This document shows positions 11,555 to 23,858 of a stretch of DNA of 64,000 bases, piece after piece (within the stretch, counting starts at the first letter, position 1; the number at the start of each line of letters is the position of its first letter). The notes under the pieces were generated by a model. That model saw only the letters and a program-made list of their open reading frames with translations. It did not search any database and was not told the DNA's origin. The position numbers and the translations under genes are program-made. This DNA comes from Amphiura filiformis. Taxonomy: Eukaryota; Echinodermata; Ophiuroidea; Amphilepidida; Amphiuridae. The DNA lies in NCBI RefSeq assembly GCF_039555335.1, contig NC_092642.1, positions 15,281,208 to 15,345,207 of the forward strand. The letters are read 5' to 3'.

Positions 11555-11852
11555 CAGATTGGTATAGAAATTATATTTCAGCCATAATGTACAAAGCAAG
11601 CTAATTGTACAAACATTTTGGTAACATTGGTTATCAGAACTATAAATTTTATATATCCCATTATCTCTTCAAGTGTACCTTTTTTTAAACCAAACTTGAC
11701 AGTGCTTTGAATTAACTGAACAGTAACTAGATGTATGTATGTAGCCAAACTATTTTTAATGAAATAACCAAATTTTGTACTAGTGAAATGTAAATTAAAC
11801 AAAATAAAGACTTAGATGCAATTGTGATGTATCCTAAGGCTGGCTGTAATTT

Positions 11853-12040
11853 GGGCTATTCCAGTTGACATCCATACACCCATATAGAAGACATGACCTT
11901 AATCTTCCACACAGGGGGTGTAGATTTCAAATGGAGTCACTCGATCATTCAGGTTAACCCATTTGAAATTTACACTCCCTGTGTGGAAGATTAAGGTCAT
12001 GTCTTCCATAGGAGATATATGGATTTCAACTGAATAGTCC
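11853..12040. mobile_element. MITE family A (GGCTATTCCAGTTGA ends), copy 1
   Basis: Almost fully palindromic element of about 188 bases. The ends read GGGCTATTCCAG and TGAATAGTCC, and the inner arms share GACATGACCTTAATCTTCC and its complement. Further copies lie at 13720, 19991, 54682 and 60452. Confidence 0.8.
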
Positions 12041-12484
12041 ATTGTTTTAATCAATATTGTTATTTAAATTGGATACCTTTATATTTGGTTGTGGCACAAA
12101 TTTTAAAGGTGAATATGGTATTGAAAACCATTACCCAGTTAAAGAAATATATATATACATATATATAAGTACATGCAAATATATAATACTCGTAATCATG
12201 AATATATGTGATGTATGCATGAGAACCAATCAAACTCATAAAAATGCCAAAACATAAACTTGATCCGTGGTTAGTAATGACTTCTGTATGCGTATTCTAG
12301 GTGAACAAACAATTTATGTGCACGCAACTACTGTATTTGTACATCGCATGATTAAAAGCGCTTTGTAATTGGTCGGTAAGGTTCAGTTATTCAATCCTTT
12401 AAAGAGAAAATGAAAGATAAAAGTTAAAATAGTTTTGTTTTGAAAACAAATGTGAAAATATTATACATATTTAAAAGTATGAAT

Positions 12485-12629
12485 GAGGTTAATGACTTTG
12501 CTTCAGTTTTATTTTGGGTATTTTAAGAAATGTAAACATTTTGCGTGGACCTCGGAATCCTTGGTTCCAAAAGTAAAATTATATTTTTCACAATACCCTC
12601 TAAACAACTGATGCACAGTCATTAACTTC
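12485..12629. mobile_element. MITE with GAGGTTAAT ends, copy 1
   Basis: Starts GAGGTTAATGACTTTGC and ends near GATGCACAGTCATTAAC, an inverted terminal pair. The interior contains TGGACCTCGGAAT, shared with the copy at 23031-23159. Confidence 0.65.
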
Positions 12630-12806
12630 TAAACAATTAATAACAATATTGATGTAAAATAATACAAGGCAATGTTGATAAGCTTCTGAATATATCACAT
12701 TCTGTGTCTGAAATCTGCCAGATATTAATGCTCTGCCAAGTGATGCATGACATTATAAGCTCAACATAAAAATATATGAAATAAGTGAAAGTTGAAACTT
12801 CTAATA

Positions 12807-13155
12807 TACCGTATTTCGTCAAATAAACGCCCCCGGGGGCGTTACATTTTCCCAAGGGGGGGCGTTTATTCAAGGTCAATTTTAGAACAATAATTCCCGT
12901 TAAAATCATTAGGTAAACTAAAAACACGCTAAAATGACGAACTATGAACTAGAAACACTGATTTCTGGCTCACTTCCGGGTTTCTGATCCAGATTTTCGC
13001 CAATTATTGACGCTATTCTCGACCATGTGAGCAACTTGGTAAGCTTACCACACAAGATAGCATGGAAATATCGGCATTTTTGAAACATCTTGGTTGAAAA
13101 AAGTGGTGGGGGGTGTTTATTTGAGGAGGGGGCGACTATTTGACGAAATATGGTA
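12807..13155. mobile_element. TA-flanked MITE (CGTATTTCGTCAAATA ends), copy 1
   Basis: 349 bases. The left end CCGTATTTCGTCAAATAAAC and the reverse complement of the right end (CCATATTTCGTCAAATAGTC) are near-identical and both are flanked by TA, as for Tc1/mariner-type insertions. An inverted copy lies at 48731-49070. Confidence 0.75.
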
Positions 13156-13358
13156 TTCATGGTCATTCTATTGACTCTGTCTAACAAACCACATAATGGT
13201 GTTGCATGCCTAAAACAAATATATGCTGAGAGGCTTACCATAGCCTATACAATTGATGCTCTATGGAGGCAGACAACTTCTGTCTAATTTTGTTGATAAC
13301 TTATTATATACATGTTGTAAAATGTTAAGTTTCATCTTTATGAGCCAACTTACAATTA

Positions 13359-13436
13359 CCCAGTGGGCACAGATTGGCATTGAAATTGAATTTCAATATT
13401 GATCCAATGCTAAGATGTCAGCCTGTGCCCGCCTGG
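13359..13436. repeat. Short palindromic element (CCCAGTGGGCACA ends)
   Basis: About 78 bases running from CCAGTGGGCACAGATTGGCA to a complementary GCCTGTGCCCGCCTGG, so it can fold on itself. Probably a small DNA-transposon remnant. Confidence 0.55.
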
Positions 13437-13719
13437 TAGAGAGTTTCATGATTGTCACTTTCATTGGCTACATCTTTGCCTCAATTCGCTCTTTGGACGG
13501 ATCTGCCATCTTGCTACCAAAACAAGGTCCTCCCTGCAAATGCATGCGCATGTGCATTTTGTTGTTGTTTTTTGTAAAGTGTACGCAGTAATTAAAGCAT
13601 GCGTTTGACAGGCGCATGCACACACAGCATGCTCTTTGCAGGTAGAACCTCGTTTTGAGATGACCGTGCGAATGGCGAATAGTGTTTTGTAATTTTGTTG
13701 TTACTAAGTTAAGTTTTAA

Positions 13720-13934
13720 TGTGCTATTCCATTTGAAATCCTTGCCCTCTGTGAAAAAGATTTTGGAATCCAACCAAATTCAAGTGTTTTATCTATTCCA
13801 GATCCAACAAGTTTCATCCCAAAACTTGAGGAAAAGGTGTGAATTTTGGCATGAAACGGACACAAATATTCCACCTGGAATTGAGATTTTAAGTGTACGC
13901 TTCCACAAGGGTTGGATTTCAAATGTGATAGCCC
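13720..13934. mobile_element. MITE with family-A-like ends, different interior
   Basis: The ends GTGCTATTCCATTTGAAATC and GGATTTCAAATGTGATAGCC are complementary and resemble family A termini, but the interior lacks the family's GACATGACCTTAATC words. Open frames across it are shadows of the repeat. Confidence 0.6.
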
Positions 13935-14356
13935 AATGAATTTGCTTCATTATGTTACTTACAATTATATAATATATTACTTTATAATAGTTATCAAGCT
14001 TCTTATGTATATTTTGCCTCTAGAACCAAAGTATGTGGAGTTTTGAAGCATGTGGTTCTATATTTAGTTGTAAAAGTTGTGTGGCTTTTCAGTTGCTGGT
14101 TTGTGCATGCAGAAATCATGATACTTGGTCGTACAAATTTTCTGATGTGCCAAGCACCAGTATCAGACAAGGAGCAAAATTCATATCGCTGTTAATGAAA
14201 AATAACGTTAATAAATGTGATCCAGGAACAGGAATGAACCTTTTTTTGTATGTAAATTAAAAAAATTTTAAATTTGTACAACCAGCTGACACAAAATCAA
14301 AATATTGCTACAATATGACTTAAATGCCATGCCACTAGAGGGATCAGCAGTGACTC

Positions 14357-14871
14357 ACTTAAAGTCATAATGTACGATCTTTTTTCAGAATTTACCTTTA
14401 TTTTTTTCAAAACAGATTTTTTGGCATATTTATAATACTTACACATGTTCTAACTTAAATCTATGAGCAAACTGTCAAATTCGTCCTATTTGTAGTAAAA
14501 CGGGACGATTTTCTGTTGGTCCGACATAAAGTCATAATTTTTTAGATTATGACTTTATGTCGGCCACGGTCGCAAACCGTAGTCTCCTACAAAACTAGCT
14601 TGGTTACGCTCCCTCCCCACGCGGAGGGAGCGTAACCAAACTGGCCACGTGAGGAGACTAACTCTGAGGCCGCACTCGCTGTCCTAATCCAAATAGTGCG
14701 AGATGTTTCGAGTGATAGAGGGGAAGTTTATGATGTTGTTTCTTTGCAAATTCCCAATGTTTTTCGCGTCCAAATGTATTGGGAACTTTCATAATGATTG
14801 CATATTATCATTTTAGAAGAAAAAAAGAAAAATCTAAAAATTTAAAAAGATCGTACATTAAGACTTTAAAA
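14357..14871. mobile_element. TTAA-flanked MITE with two internal hairpins
   Basis: The termini AGTCATAATGTACGATC and GATCGTACATTAAGACT are inverted and abut TTAA on both sides, suggesting a piggyBac-type insertion. Inside are a palindrome around 14525-14559 (CATAAAGTCATAA) and a perfect 17-base-arm hairpin at 14600-14639. Confidence 0.7.
14600..14639. repeat. Perfect 17-base-arm hairpin
   Basis: TTGGTTACGCTCCCTCC pairs exactly with GGAGGGAGCGTAACCAA across a 6-base loop. It lies in the TTAA-flanked element 14357-14871. Confidence 0.85.
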
Positions 14872-14899
14872 TTGTAAATCTCTTTGGTTAATTAATACA

Positions 14900-15075
14900 A
14901 ATTACTACAGATAAATTAGATAATTCTTGGCCAAGTTCAATCTCTCGGAACGCTAGTGGCTCTGTGATAAACACACACGGAGTACAGAAGAAAGCATGTA
15001 CATGCTTAGTAGTTACATAGACACAACAGGTATGTTCGAACTTGGCCAAGAATTACTTAATTTACCTATAGTAGT
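14900..15075. mobile_element. Small MITE (TAATTCTTGGCCAAGTTC arms)
   Basis: The left arm around 14899-14940 pairs with the right arm 15035-15075 over about 40 bases with few mismatches. No gene content. Confidence 0.7.
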
Positions 15076-15839
15076 TATTCAGAAATGGCTAACACAATTC
15101 TGTTGGTGCTCCTCTACATCATACATTAATAATGTAAACGGATGAATATTTTCTAAATTAAAATTGTTGAATTTCTTTACAAATGTATATGAACTTGAAT
15201 GGATGTTGATCAATGTAAAAAATGCAAATTTATTATCACAATATTGTTATGAATAACTATGCACTTATGATTGTAAATGTTTTATGTATGAGAAAGCTTA
15301 CGTAATTTGCCAAGATAAGCAGACATGGTTTCAACTCTTTTTATTACTATGGTGCTGTACTTGGGTGATCTGTACTGTAAAAGTGAGATTTTTCTTACCT
15401 TAAATTTTGTGATTTTTGCAGTATTGCATTTTAAGCTGGTACCTTGGATAATAATGATATGTTCATATCAGTAAGGTGTCGGCTCATCAAACGAGGGCCA
15501 ATCATTCCGTGAAGTCTGCAAGATGAGACCAAAGTATGTACTCTCTCTGTTTGTACTAATTATTAAGGCCAGTGAATGGCAAGAGTTGTAGTTGTCCAGT
15601 TTTAGCCATATACTAAACTGCAGTGCACTTCATAAAATGAATGCATCAATCTTACAGGAGCCAAAGGTATAGCGGTTCTTAACTTAGTAGTAGAGTTGCA
15701 CCCTATTCGGTAATCTCCTGTATTTCAAAATTTTTAACATAAACATTTCACTTTTACAGTACTGGGTATGACTAATATTTCAATTTCTTGCCAATTTCAC
15801 ATTGATTCTTCCTTTACTAATTTATTACTGAGGGGTATG

Positions 15840-16048
15840 TTACAATATTTTGCAGTAAACCATTGACGAGCATGACTACGGTGATGTTGCAAAGTCATTG
15901 ATAACAACGCGTACAGCGCAAAGTTAATAAATTTCCACTTGGAAACAGCAGATCACCTCAGCAGCCAATCAGTGCGTTTCAACGCAGTAAATACGCGATG
16001 TACGCTTAAAATACGCTCTCATCAAAGGTTTACTGCAAAATATTATAG
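15840..16048. mobile_element. MITE (CAATATTTTGCAGTAAACC ends)
   Basis: Left CAATATTTTGCAGTAAACC and right GGTTTACTGCAAAATATTAT are complementary. The interior is relatively GC-rich, with several CGC words. Confidence 0.7.
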
Positions 16049-16260
16049 TGCAAGAAAGCCCCATCTGTAATAGCTGCCAGATGTCATATTTTGAGATGTA
16101 TACATACATCATAATAGAATGCAGGAATGTCAAGTTTCTATAGGGCAGCTATTGCAGATAGCTATTCAATGTCAGTATGCATGACCTGTGAATGATGTAT
16201 ACTTAATTAACATTTTGGTGTTTAGATTGCTTTCAGTTTGTAACAAAAATGACAGATACA

Positions 16261-16537
16261 CAGCAGCTAAAAGGAGTATCCCATCATGCTTTGTATTACC
16301 ATGATAATACTGCACTTGCCATAGAAAATGTACACAAAATCCCTCACTTTGACTTTCAATTACTCGGTTAAATTAGGGGTGCTTAGAATATTGTTTGAAA
16401 AATATGACCCTAAAGTATTGTGAAACTATCCATAGCTCTCAATATCTAAGCGGCCCTAACTAATTTTTTGTATACATTTGCTATGGAGCAAGCAGATTCA
16501 CTGCAATGCATGATGGGATACTCCCTTCAGCTGCTGT
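16261..16537. mobile_element. MITE (GGAGTATCCCATCATGC ends)
   Basis: Begins CAGCAGCTAAAAGGAGTATC and ends GATACTCCCTTCAGCTGCTG, with complementary ATCATGC/GCATGAT further in. A smaller inverted pair (16065-16080 against 16143-16160) lies just upstream. Confidence 0.7.
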
Positions 16538-17149
16538 GGATGTTATCCATGCAGATCTGGTTGTTCTCATTCATTCTTTGTATTTCAATGAATAAAGAAA
16601 CAATAATCACATGTTCAGGGTGATCACTCATCACCGGATGTTTCAATACATGTAGTGTCCACCTGACAATCTAGGACACCAAAATATTAGTAATATGAGT
16701 GTATTGTTTATAGGTCATGATAATGTGTCAATAATATTCATAATTGATTATGAGGTATTTCATTACTAGAAATGGGCAAAGGAATTTAACTAATTCTATG
16801 ATGATAGTGAAGCTGCTTGTGACTAAGAATATATGATTATTCCATCACATGTGCTGTAGATTAAATGCAATTTATAAGAAAATCTGTAACTCATATATAA
16901 GCTACAAACAAAGTCTTCTCATTTATATTATGGACCAGCTTTATCGAAGTCATTTCATGAAAAAAAAAGGATTTTGAGTGATACAACTCAGTTTTGACCA
17001 AATTAGTTGTAGCTGAAAGTAACCATTACTTTGGTCTGTAGATCTGATGAATGAGTGAAGAAAATGAATGCTTTGTCATTTTGTTCATACTGTGGCACCC
17101 CTCAAAGCTCAATCCTGGTTGCTGTCCACTTGATCTGTTTCGAACCTGG

Positions 17150-17720
17150 GTCATGAAAACTTGAGAGAATTATTATTTATATATCAGGCTCTTCCTTTCC
17201 AACTTTTGTTACCCTAGTGAATTCTCCCTCATCAGATTTAGGATTAGTAAAGCAATTCGTGTATTTGATTCATGCTTTGCTTGTTACTGAAGCAGTCATG
17301 GTAAAGTAATTAGCATGGGTTCCACAAGGGTCCTGAAAACCTGATGATATAACAAGAATCTTCCAACATGACTTTTGTTACCCTAGTGAATCTCCCTCTT
17401 ATCAGATTTTAGGATTAGTAAAACAATTCATTTAATTGATTCATGCTTGGATTGTTAGTGAAACCGTCACAGTAGAGTATGTTTCTGCAAGAGCTTCATT
17501 TAGTAAGGGTTCCAAAACAATTTATCCGGGTCCTGAAAACCTGATGATATGTCATACCAGAATCTTCCAACATGACTGTTGTTACTCTAGTGAATTCTCC
17601 CTCGTATCAGATTTTAGGATTAGTAAAGCAATTCATTAAATTGATTCATGGTTGAATTTTAGCAATGTAAATGTTGCAGTAGAGAATGTTTCTACAAAAC
17701 TTCCAAACATGACTTTTTTA
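17150..17720 (+). repeat. Three direct copies of a ~190-base unit
   Basis: Copies begin near 17150, 17328 and 17527. They share GGGTCCTGAAAACCTGATGA, CTAGTGAATTCTCCCTC and GATTTTAGGATTAGTAAAGC. The open frame at 17436-17639 is an accident of this repeat. Confidence 0.8.
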
Positions 17721-18129
17721 CTCACTTGTCTAACATTTGTATCAGTCAAACAAATATGCAGAATTTTCAATTTGTAGCTAAGTAAGGTTTTATCTATTAT
17801 ATTTTAGTACTATTTGATAAATTAGCATTAACGATGGGGATTAAATATAGGTACCACATTATTTGAAATGTAATGAAAATGTGAACATATTAAATGCTGA
17901 AGAAGATAAATTATGTTTTAAAGGTTGTTAACTATGGGGTCTGGGACAAGACTATAGTGTGTTATGCCTAATGTAGTCACATATTGGCCATACCATCATA
18001 TTTGAGTGAATGACCACCATTTGAAGCTATGGCCTCATGAAATTCAGTATTACCTTCATGTAAGCCTCCACAGAGTTCATGTATATCAAGACAAGGATTA
18101 TTTAACATACTAGTGCACCTGCTGCTGTG

Positions 18130-18775
18130 AGAGCACTGCTGCTGTGAGACCTCGGTTGACCTCAATTTTATTTTGCGCATATATTCCCCTCGCATCAAGG
18201 ATTCCACCCACCAATTTTGAGCCCGATAGGACAAAGTTTGAAATCCATGACCTTTGACCTTTGACCTCGGATGACCTCCATATAATGTTTTTCATGCTCC
18301 CCTCGTACGAAGGTTTCGACCCACCAAGTTTGAGCCCGATTGGACAAAGTTTGAAATTTGACCCCTCCGTAATGACCTTTGACCTCGGTTGACCTTGATT
18401 TTATTTCGCGCATTATATTCCCCTCCTATCAAGGATTCCACCCACCAAATTTGGGCCTGATTGGACAAAGTTTGAAATTTTGACCTTTGACCTTTGACCT
18501 CGGTTGACCTTGATTTTATTTCGCGCATTATATTCCCCTCCTATCAAGGATTCCACCCACCAAATTTGGGCCTGATTGGACAAAGTTTGAAATTTTGACC
18601 TTTGACCTTGACCTCCGATGACCCTCAAAACCACATGGCCAACATGCTTTTCCCAATACCTACCTATATCCAAAATTTCAGCACGATGCGTCGAAGTGCG
18701 GCGAAACGCATAGCCGGACAGACAGACAGATAGATACACAGATAGAGACCGCTTATTATTTTATTAGTATAGATA
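18130..18775 (-). repeat. 115-base tandem repeat array with TGACCT half-sites and a GACA-rich end
   Basis: Four units. The last two are nearly identical with a spacing of 115 bases (18381 to 18496). They share CGCGCATTATATTCCCCTCC, ATCAAGGATTCCACCCACC and GGACAAAGTTTGAAAT. The array closes with GGACAGACAGACAGATAGAT at about 18714-18733. The minus-strand open frames are in-phase translations of the repeat, not a gene. Confidence 0.85.
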
Positions 18776-18975
18776 TTTAGCTTAAAATAACGCTTCATAA
18801 TCCCTCAATGAAGTCTTGACAATAGGCTAATTAGGGTGGCTTACATGAAGGAAAGACCAGAAATTTACACCAACATAACTTGGCAAAAAGCACCATATAG
18901 AGCAATGTCACTTGCAAAATGGAGCATGTTTATGTGAATCAGTACTGTGGTTTTGATATATACTTATTATGAACA

Positions 18976-19173
18976 ATTGACCTTTTCGTTTTCGGTAAAT
19001 CCCATTTAAGCCTTTGCAGGTGCACCTGAGATGTTGTATTTGACGTCACGCACATGGGCACATTGTTTAGCGAACATCGTTACTGTGCATTTCAAAGTCA
19101 TGATGTGGGCATGGATGTGTAAACATCACAGGTCTACCCGCAAAGGCTTATGGGATTTATTGAAGAGGTCAAT
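18976..19173. mobile_element. MITE (ATTGACCTTTTCG ends)
   Basis: Left ATTGACC, GGTAAATCCCAT and AAGCCTTTGC pair with right GCAAAGGCTTATGGGATTTA and GAGGTCAAT. About 198 bases, no coding content. Confidence 0.65.
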
Positions 19174-19990
19174 GAGATCTGACAATCATGATGTCTTGTA
19201 AACTACAATATATAATTACAAATCATGTTTGTGTTACTTTTCACCCCACCTGAGTTTCATTTCTAAGAACTCTTCTATTAATGTATATTTCATTTTAATT
19301 TATGACCAAATATTTTGATAAGTTTGTTTGAACTATCTTCTGTAATTGTTTCAAATAATAGTTTATTTGGCTTATACTGTATATAATTTCTATATAGGAC
19401 AGAAAAGGGTGTAGAAACTGAAACAATGGTGGTGCGATTTCAAGATGTATGATGTCCGCCTGATAACAAAGGTGCAAATGAAGATGACGATTTGATTGAG
19501 AGATTTAGTTGAGTGCGGTTCTGTTCAGAAAAGGTTAGGACACCTACATTACAGGGAACCTGGTTTACAATAGTGGGATTATTAATCAGTAAATAGGAGA
19601 TAGGGGTTACCAGGATTGAATTTATTATAAGCTATAAATGTCAAGTTTATGTTAGTTTGACTTCTTGATTATTTTTCCAGGAATTTCTCATACATGTACT
19701 TTATTTCAGCTGCATTGACAATATGTACTTAATTATTATTATTGTTATAATATTGTATCATAAATGTATGATAATTCATGCATACATGTAATAAGCAAGT
19801 TACATAGAAATATTTGTTGTTAACAACAAAAAAATCTTTCTTTGATTGAAATCATCATGTTTTATATAGAAAGCCAATTCACATAATAAATATATTCCAG
19901 TAAAAATAGTATGTTTTGTTCATTTATTTGTCTCATTGTCATTTGATTCCCCTTGATAGCCAAATGCAGTTCCTGATTGCCGAGCTCATT

Positions 19991-20154
19991 CAGCTATTAC
20001 AGTTGAAATCTATACACCCTCAGAGATGTGACCTTAATCTTCCACACAGGAATGTGAATCTCAAATGGGGTTACATGTACCTGAATGGGTGATTACATTT
20101 GAAATTGACATCTCCTGAGAGAACAGGTGATGTCTTCCATAGTATGGAATAGCC
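19991..20154. mobile_element. MITE family A, copy 3
   Basis: Carries ATGTGACCTTAATCTTCCAC, TTCCATAG and a GGAATAGCCC end shared with the copy at 11853-12040. More worn than copy 1. Confidence 0.65.
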
Positions 20155-20878
20155 CAATTTACATTGAACTGAGTCGATTTCAATAATGTGTGATTTCCAT
20201 AAAAATAGGTTAGTTTTCACTATCCGATTTGTCCCCATTTCATTTCGGGCTGAGCAAACAAAGTAAAGCATTTCATTCAAGCACCTATAATTATTAATAA
20301 TGTGTACATTGTACATGTATCAGCTCACCAATCGTTATTGAGTGGAGCTTCACACAGGGTGTACAAAAATCTCAAGGAGATGTAACGATATGTGCAGTTT
20401 ATACATCAATGATTCACCTATGCCAAGACATTTCAGCCATCGCTAAGTATTTTGATTGGTGAACATGGTGAATAAAACCCAGTGATCCCCAGGTTTTAAT
20501 TAAAACTCTTTAATTTACTTCATGCAGGCTTTGTTTTTCAGAACTCAATAAAAACTTGTTTCTCACAATGCCTTCATAATTTCATATCATTCACAAATTT
20601 TATTTGGTTTTCAATACACATGATTTTTCATCAATTTACACATACATATATGTAGGGTGATGTCCACAGATCTAACCTTTCTAAAATAAATTTAGATATA
20701 TAAAATATTTCTAAAATACATACGCAACCATTCAGTACATAAGAGAATCTGAAGACTTTTAAATCAGCAAAAAATGAACACAATTGGCAGTTGAAATGGA
20801 CAGAAGAGATCCATATAGATATACAATGTATTGATGTCAAATATACATGCATGTAGCAGCATAGATTATTTTAAAATT

Positions 20879-21114
20879 ACCATTGTCCGAGTATAGTCCC
20901 ACCCCGTATTGAGGTGAAATATTTTCAAAATTGGTGGGGTGGGATTATACAATGTACAAGAATTTAATTTTTTTATAAATAAACCATGAATGATCCTAGC
21001 ATTTAGCTCTCAGTCCAGGGATACCCCAAACCGAAAAAAAAATAAATATAACTGGAATTTTGGGGGTTGGGACTATTATACTCGAACGTGGGACTATACT
21101 CCGACGAATATGGT
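20879..21114. mobile_element. MITE (CCGAGTATAGTCCCAC ends)
   Basis: Left ACCATTGTCCGAGTATAGTC and right GGACTATACTCCGACGAATA are complementary, with additional inverted GGGTTGGGACTATTATACTC inside. Confidence 0.6.
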
Positions 21115-21134
21115 AATGGCAAGAAGGTCACCTT

Positions 21135-21298
21135 CCTTTAAGTCCCCCATAGAAATCAATGCTATAAACAGCCAAGACAGCCAGTGGGGTTTCGTTGACT
21201 TTACCTTGGACTTGGTAATATTTCAGTTTAAAATGGACAGAAACCTTTCCTGTGATTATTTTAGCATTTTGGGTAAGAAATAACAAAATTAAAATTTG
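21135..21298 (+). repeat. Dispersed repeat, related to 36795-36950
   Basis: Shares the order ATAGAAATCAATG, AAAATGGACAGAAACCT and ATTTTAGCATTT with 36795-36950. The 97-codon open frame overlapping it (20990-21283) is rejected as a gene. Confidence 0.45.
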
Positions 21299-21594
21299 AT
21301 GGAAATCTTCCTTTATGGCTTTAGATCCATTGTAAGTGCTAACACATAAATCCTATTTAAAAGGTTATAGGTGCAAGGACCTGCGTTGTCAGTGTTAGTG
21401 AAACACACCCCAGAGTTAGTTAAAGGGGATATCAGTAACTGGCCCAACCACAGCACCATAAAATTCATCAAAATTCAGATTTTTGCATTTTTGAAATAAG
21501 CAAAGGTGTGCTACTGAAGCGGACAAATGACAAATGAAAGCAATGTGATAAAAGACAAGATTAGAGATCAAAATGAACATAGAATTACACTATT

Positions 21595-21748
21595 ATTGAA
21601 GACCAAATTAAAAAGACTAGTTTGCGTCTGACGTCAGGGCTAAGGCGTGGCGTGATTGGTGTCTGACCTGCACAGTACAGCATTTTTGGTCTGTTTGATA
21701 GTACATGTATGTCATATGCAAACTAATCTTTTTAATTTGGGCTTCAAT
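21595..21748. mobile_element. Short TIR element sharing ends with the 1.34-kb element at 57346
   Basis: 154 bases. The left end contains AAAAAGACTAGTTTGCGTCT followed by GACGTCA, a 27-base core identical to the left end of 57346-58688. The right end CAAACTAATCTTTTTAATTT is its diverged complement. Confidence 0.7.
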
Positions 21749-21951
21749 TATATTAACTGCAGTATGTCGTAATTTTCTCATTGCATGAGTAAGGCTATCA
21801 AATGGTATGGTACAGTTTGTGTGCCAGCAGTAGACACAGAGGATAGCAACTTATCATAAAAGTGGGTTTATATTTACATGCTTTATGAAATAGACATGAG
21901 ATATTATTATGATCCAATAGATCTATACTGCGCACAACAATATACGAACAC

Positions 21952-22287
21952 TTAAAGGAGGATTTCGTGATCCTAGCATCCTCTTTTTATGACATTTTTC
22001 AGTACATATACACGAAAAAAGCATATACCCAAAATTTCATTTTTATGCTTATGAGTTATGCATGATTATGTGTATTACACTGCTCCATAGACAATGCGTT
22101 GTAATTTCGTTCTGGTGCACCAGAACGAAATTCAAATTTCACGATATCTTTGCAAAACGAATTAATCTGCAAGAAATATTTTGTACATAAACATTATGTA
22201 GCCAGAGGTTTCCAGTGATATAAAAATCTCAACTTTTTTTTGAGAAAAGTGGGGGATGAGGCTGTGGATCACTTAAATGCCCTTTAA
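21952..22287. mobile_element. TTAA-flanked MITE with a perfect 30-base palindrome
   Basis: Flanked by TTAA at 21952-21955 and 22284-22287. Ends share GTGATCC about 12 bases in. Its centre holds a perfect 30-base palindrome at 22103-22132. Confidence 0.55.
22103..22132. repeat. Perfect 30-base palindrome
   Basis: Each 15-base half reads AATTTCGTTCTGGTG followed by its exact complement, with no loop. Confidence 0.95.
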
Positions 22288-22300
22288 ACCAAAAACCATT

Positions 22301-22650
22301 TCTTGAAGACACTAAACTTGATTACAAAATAAAGCAATCGATAGATGGAGAATTTTGTTCTGCGTATTTTGATACCTCATTCGGTACGATACAACTTTAT
22401 TTTCCTAAATTATAGCAATTTGAATCAATTAAGATAGCTTTTCAAAAGTGAGTCGGTGTTCATTCATCAGGCTTTATTGAACCGGTAGCAAGAATCACCT
22501 AGCAGGAGGAAATATCTAAATTTGTCACTTTTGAAACTCTACCATTTGTCATTCAAATTCGTATAGCTTGAATACAATCGCATTGTGCCAAATAAGGTAT
22601 CAAAGTACACAGAATTTTATTTTACAATTAAGTTTTAGTGTCTTTAAGAC
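22301..22650. mobile_element. TTAA-type MITE (AGACACTAAA ends)
   Basis: Left AGACACTAAACTTGATTACA pairs with right TGTAATTGTTTAGTGTCT-like sequence read in complement. Flanks are TTGA and TTAA, one base from a perfect TTAA duplication. Inner arms also pair (TGATACCTCATT with AAGGTATCA). Confidence 0.6.
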
Positions 22651-23030
22651 ATTCATAACCTCATTAATAAACGTGATGCGTGCGATCCAATTACATTTAG
22701 TTATTTGTAAAAACGCGAACGCAAATCGAGGTCATTAATATCTCACAATTGACCGCAAAATGCGTAAATGTTCCAATGTCGCACACAATTGACCAGCGTT
22801 ATGCGTGTTGTTGTGCGTCCGGAGAAACTGCGCCGCACTGGCAGACATATTTGAATTGCACGCTACCATATTTGCGCAGATTGTGTTACGCACTTTTGTT
22901 ATTGGTCGTCCTGTTTTAGCCTGATCGATTTTTGGAAGGGAAGATGTAAAAATCATCTATTTTTATCAACTTTTGAGCAAAATTTTGTGTTATTTTGTAA
23001 GGTGATGAGATTAAAGTGACGGTTATGAAT

Positions 23031-23159
23031 GAGGTTAATAACTTTGCATCTGTAATATGTCGGGCATTGTGAAAAATCTAAACATTTTGCTTTGGACCTC
23101 GGAATATCCCTCGGGTTACACAATGCCCTCCACATAACTGATGCGCAGTTATTAACCTC
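23031..23159. mobile_element. MITE with GAGGTTAAT ends, copy 2
   Basis: Starts GAGGTTAATAACTTTGCATC and ends GATGCGCAGTTATTAACCTC, a 20-base inverted pair. The interior is shared with 12485-12629. Confidence 0.75.
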
Positions 23160-23613
23160 TAATTGGTTTTCATTTTAAGTGTTCGGATACTTTTGTTACT
23201 CAGTTTATATAATATTATGGTTGACCATTTGTTGCTTCAGTTACTCAAAATATTTTGTACAGAAAATCCCAGATAATAATCCCTTTGATACTCCTGACTC
23301 AAAAGAAGTGTATGAAATAATAAGTGTCATAAATTCCAAGAGCCCTTGTAACTTTCTACAGGCTGGAATTCAAATTTATTTTAAATTTCAGCATACCAAA
23401 TTGAAAAGTTCTTTACATTTAGGGGAATTTTGAAGATTTTATTAAACAATGGTTTTACAATAATATTGCAACATTTTATGAGACTTCAGATTATGAAATC
23501 AGCAACAGGCATATGACAGAGTAAGTACAGAAGCTTTGATTTTGGAAAACGACTAATGTTGACGTAAATAAAACCAACACTACATCTACACTAAACTGCT
23601 ACCCATGCACATT

Positions 23614-23740
23614 AAGGGGCTCTGCAATAATTATGATCCCTGGGTGAGGGTAAATTGGGGCGGGGCAAGGCTTTGTTGGCAAGTATAAAGGGGAGAATTG
23701 TCGTAATTTTCATTTGGCTCATGGGCCCACTTCATTTTGC
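23614..23740. repeat. Sequence resembling one end of the element at 44885
   Basis: AGGGGCTCTGCAATAATTAT resembles the AGGGGTGGTGCAATAATTAT end of 44885-45337 and is followed by G-rich words. The opposite end is not clear. Confidence 0.35.
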
Positions 23741-23858
23741 ACCCTGCTCAAGTAAGAGTGAAAAATATTAAAAACTGAATTGAGTTGTAATAAACATGTA
23801 TAGCGGATGAGTGACTACTTATACTTTAAATGTCCTTTTTGTCCAATACGGTGGAATA

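Noticed and set aside
18110..18739. Series of minus-strand frames with a shared peptide (TLSNQAQIWWVESLI)
   Set aside because: The shared peptide comes from the 115-base tandem repeat, which happens to be open; unit changes break the frame.
20990..21283. 97-codon plus-strand frame
   Set aside because: It starts in a MITE and continues into a dispersed repeat also present at 36795-36950, where the frame is not kept.
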